64,000 nt of DNA, taken from the NCBI RefSeq assembly GCF_028372415.1, contig NC_092875.1, positions 356,554,233-356,618,232 on the forward strand, in the 5' to 3' direction. A program made the position numbers and the translations under genes. The stretch comes from Notamacropus eugenii. Lineage: Eukaryota; Chordata; Mammalia; Diprotodontia; Macropodidae. The notes below the pieces were generated by a model. The model was given only the letters and a program-made list of their open reading frames with translations, was not told the DNA's origin and did not search any database. Shown here one piece after another: positions 54,641 through 64,000 of this stretch; position 1 is the first letter of the stretch, and each line of letters begins with the position of its first letter.

Positions 54641-55744
54641 ACCTAAGACTGAAAGACCATTAGTCAATCCTCCTATTATCCAGAGTTAAAGTCTTAAGTG
54701 GATTTAACCAGATGTGTTGAAATAATTGTCTTTACCCAACAAATATAAAGTAATTGAATTATGTTACAATGACAAAATACTACTTTTTGGCTAAACTTGC
54801 CCAGAAGGATCTCTCATTCTTGTATGTAAGGTCATTACCCTACTGCAGAAGCCCATGCTTTCTTCTTTTTTTTTTTCTTCATTTCTTTCCCGATTCTTTC
54901 TCCACTGAGATAAAAGTCATAATTGTTTAAAATTCCAGGAGGAGAACATATGTGCAAGTGGCTACAAGTTGATTTCAGAAATTGTCTGCTTTTTTTTTTT
55001 TAATGCTCAAGGTTCTTCCAGACTGTCATAGATATTTCCTCCAAAGATTCTGATAAAAATTCTTGCCTTATCTTGTGTAATTCATACTCATTTTATCTCA
55101 TAAATCCTCCAAGAAGGGTATAGCTGATATGCTTCAGACCTTCCTTCAGGTCTTTCAATATTTTCGGGCTGTCAGTGCAGCATTTGGACTTCCTGTTTGC
55201 CTACATGGTTCTCCTTAAATGACCAGTGCACTTCCTTTTCTGATCTTATACTTTCCTGAAGATATTTTTACATCCTTTATGGCATTCAATTTGTTGATGG
55301 TAATATGGTATAGCCAACCCATTTGGTATTGGCTGTTACAACATCCATTCCATAACCTCTCCATTTTCCTTTGGGTCAGCCATAATTTTAGTTTTTAAGA
55401 GATTGTGATTTCTCATAGTTCTCAGTAACAGTGCAAGGGATTCTCTTAGGAAGAGAGAATATTGATGTTAAAAGAATAAAACAAAAATAATTCTATTTAT
55501 GAAGAGGAGGGGAGATCAAGAACCCAGTTAGGCTTCTTGAAAGTACAGCATAATTTCCCAAATGCAATCCAGTCTGCAATTTCTACTCATTTCTAGGTCC
55601 AGCTAATTATCCATCCATGCGACTGTCTAATATATATGCACAGATAGAGTAAATCTGAATTACTCCCATAGTTTGGGAAGCACACCTTCTTCATCCATTT
55701 GCTTTTTATTGAATGAACTATTATAGGGATTTGTTTTGACTGAT
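54641..55744. other. No gene or recognised repeat
   Basis: T-runs at about 54868-54880 and 54991-55001. Nothing else assignable. Confidence 0.5.
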
Positions 55745-55986
55745 ATGAACAGTGGATAGAGCATTAGGCTTGAATCAGGAAGATTCATCTTCATGAGTCC
55801 AAATATAGCCTCAGACACTTACTAGCTTTGTGAATCTGGGCAAGTCTCTTAACCTGGTTTGCTTTAGTTCCTCACTGGGAAAAAAGGATGGAGAAGGAAA
55901 TGGCAAACTACTCCAATGTTTTTGCCAAGAAAACCCCAAATGGGGTCATGAAGTGTTGGACACAACTGAAACGAGTCAACAACAGA
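55745..55986 (+). mobile_element. RTE-tailed tRNA-derived SINE
   Basis: 'cagtggatagagcattaggc', 'ggagaaggaaatggcaaact', 'aaatggggtcatgaagtgtt' and final 'gagtcaacaacag' show a complete copy. Confidence 0.9.
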
Positions 55987-56812
55987 ATATCTCATTGAAA
56001 AGGTGCTGTACTATTATGGGGCTTGATATAGGACATTGAGCAGGATTATTTGGAGGACCTCACTATCCATAGGAACTCTCCCTTCTGCTCCATGAGAGTG
56101 ATAAACACTTCCAATTGACCATACTTGTTTTATACTGCTCTTGATATTCATAATCAGAGGATTTTTGGACTAAATTATCTCCATGATTACATCTTTCAAG
56201 GAATCTTATTAAGATCATAACATGTGCCTGGGAAACATCTTGTTGGAGGAGAACTTTCAAGGTTATGCTTTACTTAGATACATTTTTATTTTTATAAACA
56301 AACAATAAACACAGGAAGATTTTGTACTGTTCACATCATTCAATCAGTTCTGGAACTTGGGAAACGTGATCTGCTCAGGGCCATAACTAGCAAATTTGTC
56401 ATTCATAAAAATGTGCCTTCAGCAAGCAGCAAAAAAATACTTGCAAATTAACTAATTTAAAAGGAATTCAAGTGAAGGGTGTGGAGAAACTTATAAGGCT
56501 TTTTGGGGGAGAGACCGTGGAGTATTTCCCCATGTTGGAGAGAAAGAAACCTCTGGAAGACTATTCCCCATGATCAAAAGCCTTGGGTTATCACAAAGCC
56601 ACTGTTGAGGTGGCTCCCATGGTTTATGATCACTGTGGGAGACTTGAGATAAGAAGGGAGGGAAAGGGAAGGAAGAAAACCATTTAGCATTTTCTATTCA
56701 GGTAATTATTCTTGATAACACAATTTTAAGCTGAAGGTATGTAAGAGATGTCAATACTCTCTCAATTTTGATGCCTTATTTGAAAGTTCTGGTTACATAA
56801 TGCTGTAGACTT
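55987..56812. other. No gene or recognised repeat
   Basis: Unassigned AT-rich sequence. Confidence 0.5.
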
Positions 56813-57072
56813 GTTGTTGTTCAGTCATTTTCAGTTGTGTCTGACTATTTGGGATTCCAGTTGGGATTTTCTTGGCAGACATACTGAAATATTTTGCCAT
56901 TTCCTTCTCCAGCTCATTTTTTTCAGATGATGAAACTGAGACAAGCAGGCTTAATTATTTAAGTAGTTAAGGTTAAGTGCTAGTAAGTGTCTGAGGCCAG
57001 ATTTGAACTCAGGGAAAGGAGTCTTCCTGAGGCCAGGGCTAGCACTTTATCCACAGTGTCACTTCGTTGCCC
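56813..57072 (-). mobile_element. RTE-tailed tRNA-derived SINE, antisense
   Basis: 'ttgttgttcagtcattttca', 'ccatttccttctccagctca' and 'ctgaggccagatttgaactc' span the reversed element to 'cacttcgttgcc'. Confidence 0.88.
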
Positions 57073-57259
57073 TCTGTTATAGATAGCCATTTATGAAAGG
57101 TTACTTATTTCCCTCCCATAACTTTAAGATGACTCTGAATGTACATGTAGACCATTCCCATAAAGATTTTATAGAGATAAAAATATAGCTATATGATATG
57201 ATAGTTGTTGATATTTTCTAGATTGTCTTTTATTTATTTATTTGGTGATCCAAATTAGA

Positions 57260-59238
57260 TTTTTTTAAAAAATTATTTAAGTTTCCAACGTTCATTTCCA
57301 CAAAATTTTGAGTACCAAAATCTCCCCATCTCTCCCCTCCCACCACCCCAAAACACCTTGCATTCTGATTGCTCCTTTCACCAATGTGCCCTCCCTTCTA
57401 ATACCCCGCCCTTCCCTTATCCTCATCTTCTCTCTTGTCCTGTAGGGCAAGATACATTTCTATACCCTTTTACCTGTATTTCTTATTTCCCAGTTGTATG
57501 CAAAAACAATTCTCAACATTTGTTCCTAAAGCTTTGAGTTCCAACTTCTCTTCCTTCCTCTCTCCCTACCCATCTCCACTGAGAAGGCAAGCAATTCAAT
57601 ATAGGCTACATATGTGTAGTTTTGCAAATGACTTCCATAATAGTCATGTTGTATAAGACTAACTATATTTCCCTCCATCCTATCCTGCTCCTCATTTCTT
57701 CTATTCTCTCTTTTGACCTTGTTCCTCCCCAAGAGTGTTTATTTCTAATTACTGCCTTCTCCTATTTGCCCTCCCTTCCATCATCCCCCTCAACCTGCTT
57801 ACCCCCTTCTCCCCTACTTTCTTGTAGTGTAAGATAGGTTTTGATACCAAATTGAGTGTGCATGTTGTTCCTTCCTTGAGCCAAATGTGATGAGAGTAAG
57901 CTTCACTTTTTCCCTCTCACCTCCCCCCTTCTCCCCTACATTGGAAAAGCTTTTCCTTGACTCTTCTATGAGAGATAATTTGCCCCATTCCATTTCTCCC
58001 TTTCTCCTACCAAACTATTCCTCTATCACCCCTTAATTTTATTTATTTGATATGATTCCTTCCTATTCAACTCACCCTGTCCTCTCTGACTCTCTGTCTC
58101 TCTCTCTCTTTAAATATGTGTGTGTGTGCATGTGTGTGTATGTGTGTCAGTGTGTATAATCCCTCCAATGCCCCAGATACTGAGAAAAGTTTCAAGAGTT
58201 ACAAATATTATCTTTCCATGTAGGAATGTAAACAGTTCAACTTTAGTAAGTCCCTTGTGATTTTTCTTTCCTGTTTACCTTTTCATGATTCTCTTGATTC
58301 TTATGTTTGAAAGTCAAATTTTCTTTTCAGTTCATGTATTTTCATTAAGAATGCTTGAAAGTCCTCTATTTCGTTGAATGACCATTTTTTTCCCCTGAAG
58401 TATTATACTCAGTTTTACTGGGTAGGTGATTCTTGGTTTTACTCCTAGGTCCCTTGACTTCTGGAATACATATTCCAGGCCCTTTGATCCCTTAGTGTAG
58501 AAGCAGCTAGATCTTGTGTTATACTGATTGTATTACCACAATACTCAAATTGTTTCTTTCTGGATGCTTGAAATATTTTCTCCTTGACCTAGGAACTCTG
58601 GAATTTGGCTACAATATTCCTAAGAGTTTCTCTTTTTGGATCTCTTTCAGGAGGTGATTGGTGGATTCTTTCAATATTTATTTTGTCCTCTGGTTCTAGA
58701 ATATCAGGGAAATTTTCCTTGATAATTTCATGAAAGATGATGTCTAAGCTCTTTTTTGATCATGGCTTTCAGGTAGTCCCATAATTTTTAAATTGTCTCT
58801 CCTAGGTCTATTTTCCAAGTCAGCTGATTTTCCAGTGACATATTTCACATCATCTTCCATTTTTTCATTCTTTTGGTTTTGTTTTGTGATTTCTTGGTTT
58901 CTCATAAAGTCATTAACCTCTATCTGTTCCATTCCAATTTTTAAAGAACTGTTTTCTCCAGTGTGCTTTTGAACCTCCTTTTCCATTTGGCTAATTCTGC
59001 TTTTTAAAGCATTGTTCTTCTCCTCATTGGCTTTTTGAACCTCTTTTGCCAATTGAGTTAGCCTCTTTTTAAAGGTGTCATTTTCTTCAGCATTTTTTTG
59101 GGTCTCCTTTAGCAAGCTGTTGACCAGTTTTTCATGATTTTCTTGCAGCACTCTCATTTCTCTTCCCAATTTTTCCTCCACTCCTCTTACATGATTTTCA
59201 AAGTCTTTTTTGAGCTCTTTCATGGCCTGGGGCCATTG
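57260..59238 (-). mobile_element. ORF1-only L1 (HAL1-like), copy B, 5' truncated
   Basis: Minus-sense order: partial ORF1 (59238 downward), microsatellite (58117-58156), purine-rich 3'UTR, and a short A-rich tail at about 57260-57275. It lines up with 22597-24510, including the same direct ORF1-to-3'UTR junction with no ORF2. The 5'UTR and the first part of ORF1 are missing. Its 5' edge touches the 5' edge of an opposite copy at 59239. Confidence 0.85.
58091..58156 (+). repeat. (TC)n-(TG)n microsatellite inside copy B
   Basis: tctc units then gtgt units, at the position matching 23386-23448 in copy A. Confidence 0.9.
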
Positions 59239-59241
59239 CAC
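58744..59241 (-). pseudogene. L1 ORF1p fragment (copy B): coiled coil and RRM start
   Basis: An open stretch of 165 codons. Residues about 5-130 are a heptad-rich coiled coil (LTQLAKEVQKANEEKNNALK). Residues about 140-158 carry the start of the ORF1p RRM (RPRRDNLKIMGLPE). A stop then interrupts. C-terminal-domain coding continues in broken frames to about 58190. Lacks the native N-terminus. The first three bases shown reach into the opposite copy. Confidence 0.82.
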
Positions 59242-59314
59242 ACAATCCTACATGAAAAGGTAATATTTGTTACCCTTGAGTAAATATCCTCAGAATTAGG
59301 ATAGTTGGAGGGAA

Positions 59315-59321
59315 TATGTAT

Positions 59322-59352
<31 letters not shown>

Positions 59353-59388
59353 CATATGTGTGTGTGTGTGTATATATGTGTATATATA

Positions 59389-59423
<35 letters not shown>

Positions 59424-59428
59424 GTATA
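59315..59428 (+). repeat. (TATA/CATA/TG)n microsatellite inside copy C
   Basis: Alternating tatac and tgtg units. Same internal site as in copies A and B. Tyr/Ile/His-rich frames on the minus strand (59220-59476) are artefacts. Confidence 0.92.
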
Positions 59429-60111
59429 TATGGACTGAGGGCATGGAGTGAGTTGAATATGAAGGGATGATATCAAAAAAATAAAATTAAGTGATGAGAG
59501 GAATCAATATATTGGACAAGTAGAAAGGGAGAGATAGAATGGGCTAAATCATCTCACATAAAAGGCAAGAAAAACCTTTTACAATGGAGGCAAAGAGGGG
59601 GAGGTGAGAGGGAATGAGTGAATCTTACTTTCACTGCATTTGGCTTAGGAGGGAAAATTATGCATACTCAAATGGGTATGAAAATCTGTCTTACCCTACA
59701 GGAAAGTAGAGGGGAAGGGGATAAAGTGGGGGTATGATGGAAGGGAGTGCAAATGGGAGGAGGAGGTAATCAGAAGTAAACACTTTTGAGGAGGGACAGG
59801 GTCAAAAGAGAGAATAGAATAAATGGAGGGCAGAATAGGATGGAGGGAAATAGAGTTAGTCTTTCATAACATGACTTTTATGGAAGCATTTTGCATATCT
59901 ACACATGTATAACTTATATTGAATTGCTTGCCTTCTCAACATGGGTGTGTGGGGATGGAGGAAGGGATAGAATGTGGAACACAAAGTTTTAAAAACCAAT
60001 GTTAAGAATTGTTTTTACATGCAAAAAGGAAATAAAGCATCCAGGCAATAAGGCATGGAAATCGATCTTGCCCTACAAGAAAATAGAGGGGAAAGGGATA
60101 AGAGAAGGGTA

Positions 60112-60112
<1 letters not shown>

Positions 60113-60144
<32 letters not shown>

Positions 60145-60171
60145 ATGTGTATGTGTGTGTATGTGTGTGTG
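60113..60171 (+). repeat. (TG)n microsatellite in copy C 3'UTR
   Basis: gtgt units with atgt interruptions. Copies A and B have no repeat at this point. Confidence 0.92.
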
Positions 60172-60436
60172 ATAGGAGGGCAGATTGGGGAAAGGGATAA
60201 TCAGAATGCATGGTGTGTTGGAGTGGGGAGGGGAAAGATGAGGAGAAAATTTGGAACTCAAAATCTTGTGGAAGTGAATGTTGAAAACTAAAAATAAATT
60301 AATTAAAAAGAAAGTACTTTACATGAGAGATTTGGTGGCAGAAATCAGAACCATATGAGAAGGAAGAAGTAGATATCATGACTATCATTCTGTGTATTAC
60401 CACTAGGAAAAAAATAAGCATTTATTATTTTTTAAG

Positions 60437-60600
60437 AAATAAACATTTATTATTTATTAAGCAATCACTATGTGTAAACACTGTCCTAACTACTTTATAA
60501 ATGCTTTATCCTCACAAGAATCCTGGGAGGTGGATACTATTTTTAACCTCATTTTGGGAAGCTTAAGGTTATGGCCAATTGCAGAGCAAAACAGAGAAAT
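60437..60600 (-). mobile_element. MIR/MAR1-type SINE, antisense, partial
   Basis: 'attaagcaatcactatgtgt', 'atcctcacaagaatcctggg' and 'tttaacctcattttgggaag' fit the reversed 3' part. A direct duplication of 'catttattatttttta'-like text precedes it. Confidence 0.62.
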
Positions 60601-62184
60601 TAAAACATTGTCTATAAAAATGCTCCACAGAACACTTTTTAAAAATTGTATATACATCATTTTTGGGAGGTTGTTCAAATGGAATGGTCATTCTATAGAG
60701 ATAGGGGAGTTCTTCAGATGCCCTTATTTGAGGATGTCTTTGTTCTGCCTCAACCTTTGGTACATTGATGAACCTCTTAAATGATATCTGAAAGTAGTTT
60801 ATTTTAACTATTCACCCAAATGTGAAAAAAAATATTGTGTAAAGAAAGCCCATTGCTCAGATTTTGATTTATAGTTGAGTCCATCAGTACATGTCCTTGA
60901 ATTGTATCAATACAGAGATCTTGAAACCATTAGCCACATATATTTTGTACATATATCAGACCTAGACTACCCAATTAATATTAGTTTCTTTTGGAGTAAA
61001 GACATTTATTGATACCAGTTTGATGTAGTTCAGTGAAAGAATCTATAAATATAAAAGCATTTTTTTTGGATATCACCATAATAAATACTCAACAATCAGA
61101 ATCATCTGCAAAAAGCATTCTAAGTCTCACTGTTAGACTTACAGAACTTAATATACAGATTCAATATAACAGTGGCACTTATGTACTAAAGTGAGTCCAG
61201 TGGCTTTTAAACACTAACTATTGGGCAACTGAAGTCCTTGGGTAACCAGTCAGTTGCACTATAGCTGCTGGAGATTGATGCCTTGGCGCCCTTCCCCCAG
61301 TTCCCACCATAGTGCAGCAACATTGTCCTGGAGCCATGCCCTCACAGGACAAACCAGACCAGGCCAGACTGCCCCTCCTGCCGATTCCTGTCAGCTGCTC
61401 CCAGTACTAGGTCTTCATCAGTACTTGAATTGACTGTGTAGGTTGATGAACTGGACCCAGAAGTGAACAAGAAGAGAGAAGGCTGTATTGCATTTGGAAA
61501 ATGGTGCCAAACATTAGTAATCCCAAGTTTTTCTGAAACAAAGCCTCATCATTTTAACACCAATATTCTTCTGATTATGCCACACCACAAACTCTGAGGA
61601 ATCAGAATTATACATCATCCAAAGAGTAATGAAGAGACATATGGTAGACATAAAGAGGCTGCTGCGTTTTCAAAAGTTTTATAGCTGTCACAAAAATTAC
61701 ATGCTATTCAATATATACTCCCCAAACCTTCCCTAATCACAATAAAGAATAATAACTGAGCAAAATCAACAGTCACAGCCATCAAATTTGACAGCACACA
61801 CTACATTTGGCATCAGTAAGCCTCAACATTTCTATGACAAGAAAGAATCTATGCACTTGACCTAAAAATATCATTGCCTTTAATCTAAATTCTTTTTAAG
61901 TTACAGAATATTACCAGTTAAAAATATTCTCAATAACTGGTATATAAGATATCATTCAAGAGATATTATCAACAAAAAAGGACATGAATCAAGAGTAAAG
62001 AATAAACGATATGGAAGAAATTCCCTGGTACATGAATGGTGCTTTTGTTGAGGACTTAGGACAGATGGATGGGGACCACAGGAAGGGAAAATTGGGGTGT
62101 ATTTTGATTTGTGTCTCTCAAGACAGTTCTCATGTTGATGAGATCACACATCTGTTGAAATACATTATTTAATATTTTAAATGA
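60601..62184. other. No recognised gene; locally GC-richer patch 61220-61420
   Basis: The patch around 61260-61420 stands out from AT-rich surroundings and has exon-like composition, followed by an open stretch (VDELDPEVNKKREG near 61440-61480) and an AATAAA at about 61739. I see stops in every long frame, no A-tail and no protein I recognise. A decayed processed pseudogene is possible but unproven. A 9-bp stem (61912-61920 with 61934-61942) lies downstream. Confidence 0.3.
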
Positions 62185-62400
62185 GAAACAGTGTAGTAAG
62201 TGGATAGCATGTTGGACTTGTATTTGGGAAGTCCAGGATTCAAATCTTGCCTCTGACACTTGATAGTTGTATGATCATAGAAATATTGCCTGACATCTCT
62301 GAGCTCCCCAAAACTCTCAAGATATGTTTACTAATGGGTTGTGTGATGTGTCTCAATGGAGTCAGTTTCCTCACTGTTGAAATACAGGTGCATGAATTAA
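62185..62400 (+). mobile_element. CORE-SINE
   Basis: 'gtaagtggatagcatgttgg', 'ggattcaaatcttgcctctg' and 'gacacttgatagttgtatga' form the head, and 'cagtttcctcactgttgaaa' the later part. Decayed 3' end. Confidence 0.68.
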
Positions 62401-62499
62401 TGTTTAAAAATAAAATTTTAGTTAGAAGTCAATCTTCTCATAAGCTACTATTTATATTGCATAGAAAAATTTGGAAGTAATGTTTTAGGGATTTATCAT

Positions 62500-62546
62500 A
62501 TATATATAATATATATGAACTATATAAGTATACATATATGTATATA
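62500..62546 (+). repeat. (TA)n-rich simple repeat
   Basis: atat and tatg units. Confidence 0.8.
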
Positions 62547-62679
62547 CATCAGCTTTCTCCCATAGTTATATTTTTGATACATAAAAATGTATATCCTCTT
62601 CTTTCCTCTGATATCTCACTATTGCCAGATACATATGCGTATGCAGTTATGAATGTGTGTATACAGGTATTTTGCTTCC

Positions 62680-62930
62680 TGATCCACCCCACTACTAGTA
62701 CCCTCCCTGCCTTATATTTAACTATCTTGTATTTTTGTAGTTATTCTGAATCTCTCTCTCCTCCTCCTTTTCTCTTTCTCTCTCATCTCCTCACCTTCCC
62801 TGCTTCCATCATGTTGTTTTTCCCAAGACAATGTAAACTCCTTGAGAACATGGACTGTTTAATCTTTGCATTGTGGTGCCTAGAACATTATAGATTCTTG
62901 ATAAATGTTTGTTGATTGATTGATGAATCT
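62680..62930 (+). mobile_element. L2 LINE 3' end
   Basis: 'aactccttgagaacatggac', 'tttgcattgtggtgcctaga' and 'ttcttgataaatgtttgttg' are L2 terminal text. A TC-rich patch precedes it. The 125-codon frame 62538-62915 runs through this repeat and is not a gene. Confidence 0.75.
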
Positions 62931-63159
62931 GTATGTGTATGATGATGAAATACCAGCTAGTGAATTTTTTATGTTTTTACAACTGATGAGACATAGATGG
63001 TTGTTCCTTTTCTGCCATCTTTTCTGGCTTGTACTTTTTACTCCTGCTCTTTCCTGGGCACTCTGTGAGCAGGGGCACCATGAACTGAACTGATAAGAGA
63101 AGAAAGACTTCTTTCTTCTGCTCTCCCTTTTACCTTGGCTCTGAGAATTGTCTTCAGTT

Positions 63160-63900
63160 TTAAGTATCTATAGTAATCCCCATCTGACTAGAATTCAAGT
63201 CTTGTCAACCTTGGGACCAGGATTGCAGGTGCAATGGGGATTGGTGGGTATATCCATCCAGACCACCAGGAATACCCAAAGAAGCCAGTGTACCTATGAC
63301 TCTAGCCCAGGGGAGTTTTGGACTTGGAACTAGGACTATGCTCTAAAGAAACTGAGATAAACTGTGAACCTAATCCCCATTCCTTCCCTAGTGTCTGTAG
63401 CACCAATGCAATATTCACAGCACCTGCAGTGACCGTAAATATTCTGGTACAATTCTGAGTCATAAAATACAACAGGCTCTCCATGTGGAAGACAGAACCA
63501 AATCATTTATTCAGACACCAGAAAACCAAATCCATCATAATAACAAAGACATCTATACAAATAACAATACAGAGGGCAACACCATCCCCAAGCCTTCCCT
63601 CTCTTATGCTTCCCACAAATCAGCTCCCTTAAACAAATCACAAACAGGCTCCCTTAAGCAAAATACTCTTCTTTCACTCATAGCCAGCTGTGGGCTTGCC
63701 TGCATCCTTCAGTTCTCATTGCTCTTTCACTAATTTTCCCCTCAGCTCTGCTCTGGCTCTGCCTCTTCCTGTTCCACCCTTCCTATTCCATCCATTCATC
63801 AAACTCCTCCCACCACAGACTCATGTGAGTCAGGTTTTCCATGTGTCCTGGGCAGATCATATGGGTCTATTAATGAATGGGAAAGATCTTCACATTTAAA
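63160..63900 (-). mobile_element. Probable ERV LTR or related retroelement, antisense
   Basis: Read on the minus strand there is a 'gcataagag' TATA-like box (about 63607-63615), then 'tgtctgaataaatgatttgg' with AATAAA at 63506-63511 about 100 bp on, a U3-to-R-to-polyA layout. The composition and text resemble LTRs I have seen in marsupial genomes. Neither end is defined, and no primer-binding site is clear. Confidence 0.35.
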
Positions 63901-64000
63901 TTACCATTACAGTGTTCAAGGTGATGGTTGTGCTGGAGGGACATAGATATATATATCTCAGGGAAAATAAGTTACATATTTTGAAGTATTCTTTTTTAAG

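Larger units (their letters stand above)
59239..60310 (+). mobile_element. ORF1-only L1 (HAL1-like), copy C, sense, heavily 5' truncated
   Basis: It starts within the last codons of ORF1 ('atcctacatgaaaaggtaat' matches the ORF1 end of copy A), then a TATG/CATA microsatellite, the purine-rich 3'UTR ('gagttgaatatgaagggatg', 'attgaattgcttgccttctc', 'tttggaactcaaaatcttgt') and the full 3' end 'gaaaactaaaaataaattaa' with a short A-tail. It is inverted relative to copy B and directly adjoins it. Confidence 0.82.

Noticed and set aside
57240..60337. 8-bp match 'atttggtg' on the outer sides of the inverted half-L1 pair (57240-57247 and 60330-60337)
   Set aside because: It lies about 12-20 bp away from the element ends and is short enough to be chance. 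Not accepted as a target duplication.
62538..62915. 125-codon plus frame
   Set aside because: Runs through a TA repeat, a TC-rich patch and an L2 3' end.
1..64000. CRISPR arrays, operons, bacterial-type systems
   Set aside because: No regularly spaced repeats with unique spacers and no dense coding. All features are those of a mammalian repeat landscape.

Overview
The window reads as nuclear DNA from a marsupial. It is AT-rich and packed with tRNA-derived SINEs whose 3' half resembles a BovB/RTE LINE tail, with MIR/CORE-SINEs, L2 3' ends, CR1/L3-like fragments and a marsupial-type L1 that includes ORF1-only ('half-L1') copies. I could not recognise a single host protein-coding exon, tRNA or rRNA gene on either strand. 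All family names are from memory, with no database search. The window is best described as a gene desert or a long intron.

Layout. 1-9.6 kb: scattered SINEs, L2 tails, a nested MIR pair (5.8-6.3 kb), an antisense L1 3' region (8.1-9.1 kb) and an antisense CR1/L3 fragment. 9.6-19 kb: mostly unassigned sequence with MIR and L2 fragments and two palindromic hAT-like elements (15.4 and 17.0 kb). 19-26 kb: an RTE-like LINE 3' end, a compound microsatellite, and a full-length ORF1-only L1 (22,597-25,465, minus) with a 17-bp target-site duplication. 26-35 kb: purine-rich tract, L2 and CR1/L3 debris, a hAT element with a 7/8 matching target duplication (31.6-32.3 kb), and an antisense ERV 5' LTR with a primer-binding site matching tRNA-Asn (33.2-34.1 kb). 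35-45 kb: L1 3' end, MIRs, a Ty3/gypsy reverse-transcriptase fossil (41.8-42.2 kb) directly beside a LINE reverse-transcriptase C-terminal fossil (42.2-42.6 kb), and a probable hAT relic. 45-57 kb: old interspersed repeats, a third palindromic hAT-like element, stacked MIRs, a short tRNA SINE and a G-run cluster. 57-60.3 kb: two ORF1-only L1 copies joined 5' end to 5' end with no bases between them. 60-64 kb: SINE, L2 tail and a likely second antisense LTR.

Nothing here suggests genes working together. What matters is transposon biology: the ORF1-only L1 family (three copies sharing one ORF1-to-3'UTR junction, an upstream frame in register with ORF1, and a microsatellite at the same internal site), the head-to-head junction, the Ty3/gypsy relic and the ERV primer site. 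All coding remnants are broken by stops or frameshifts.
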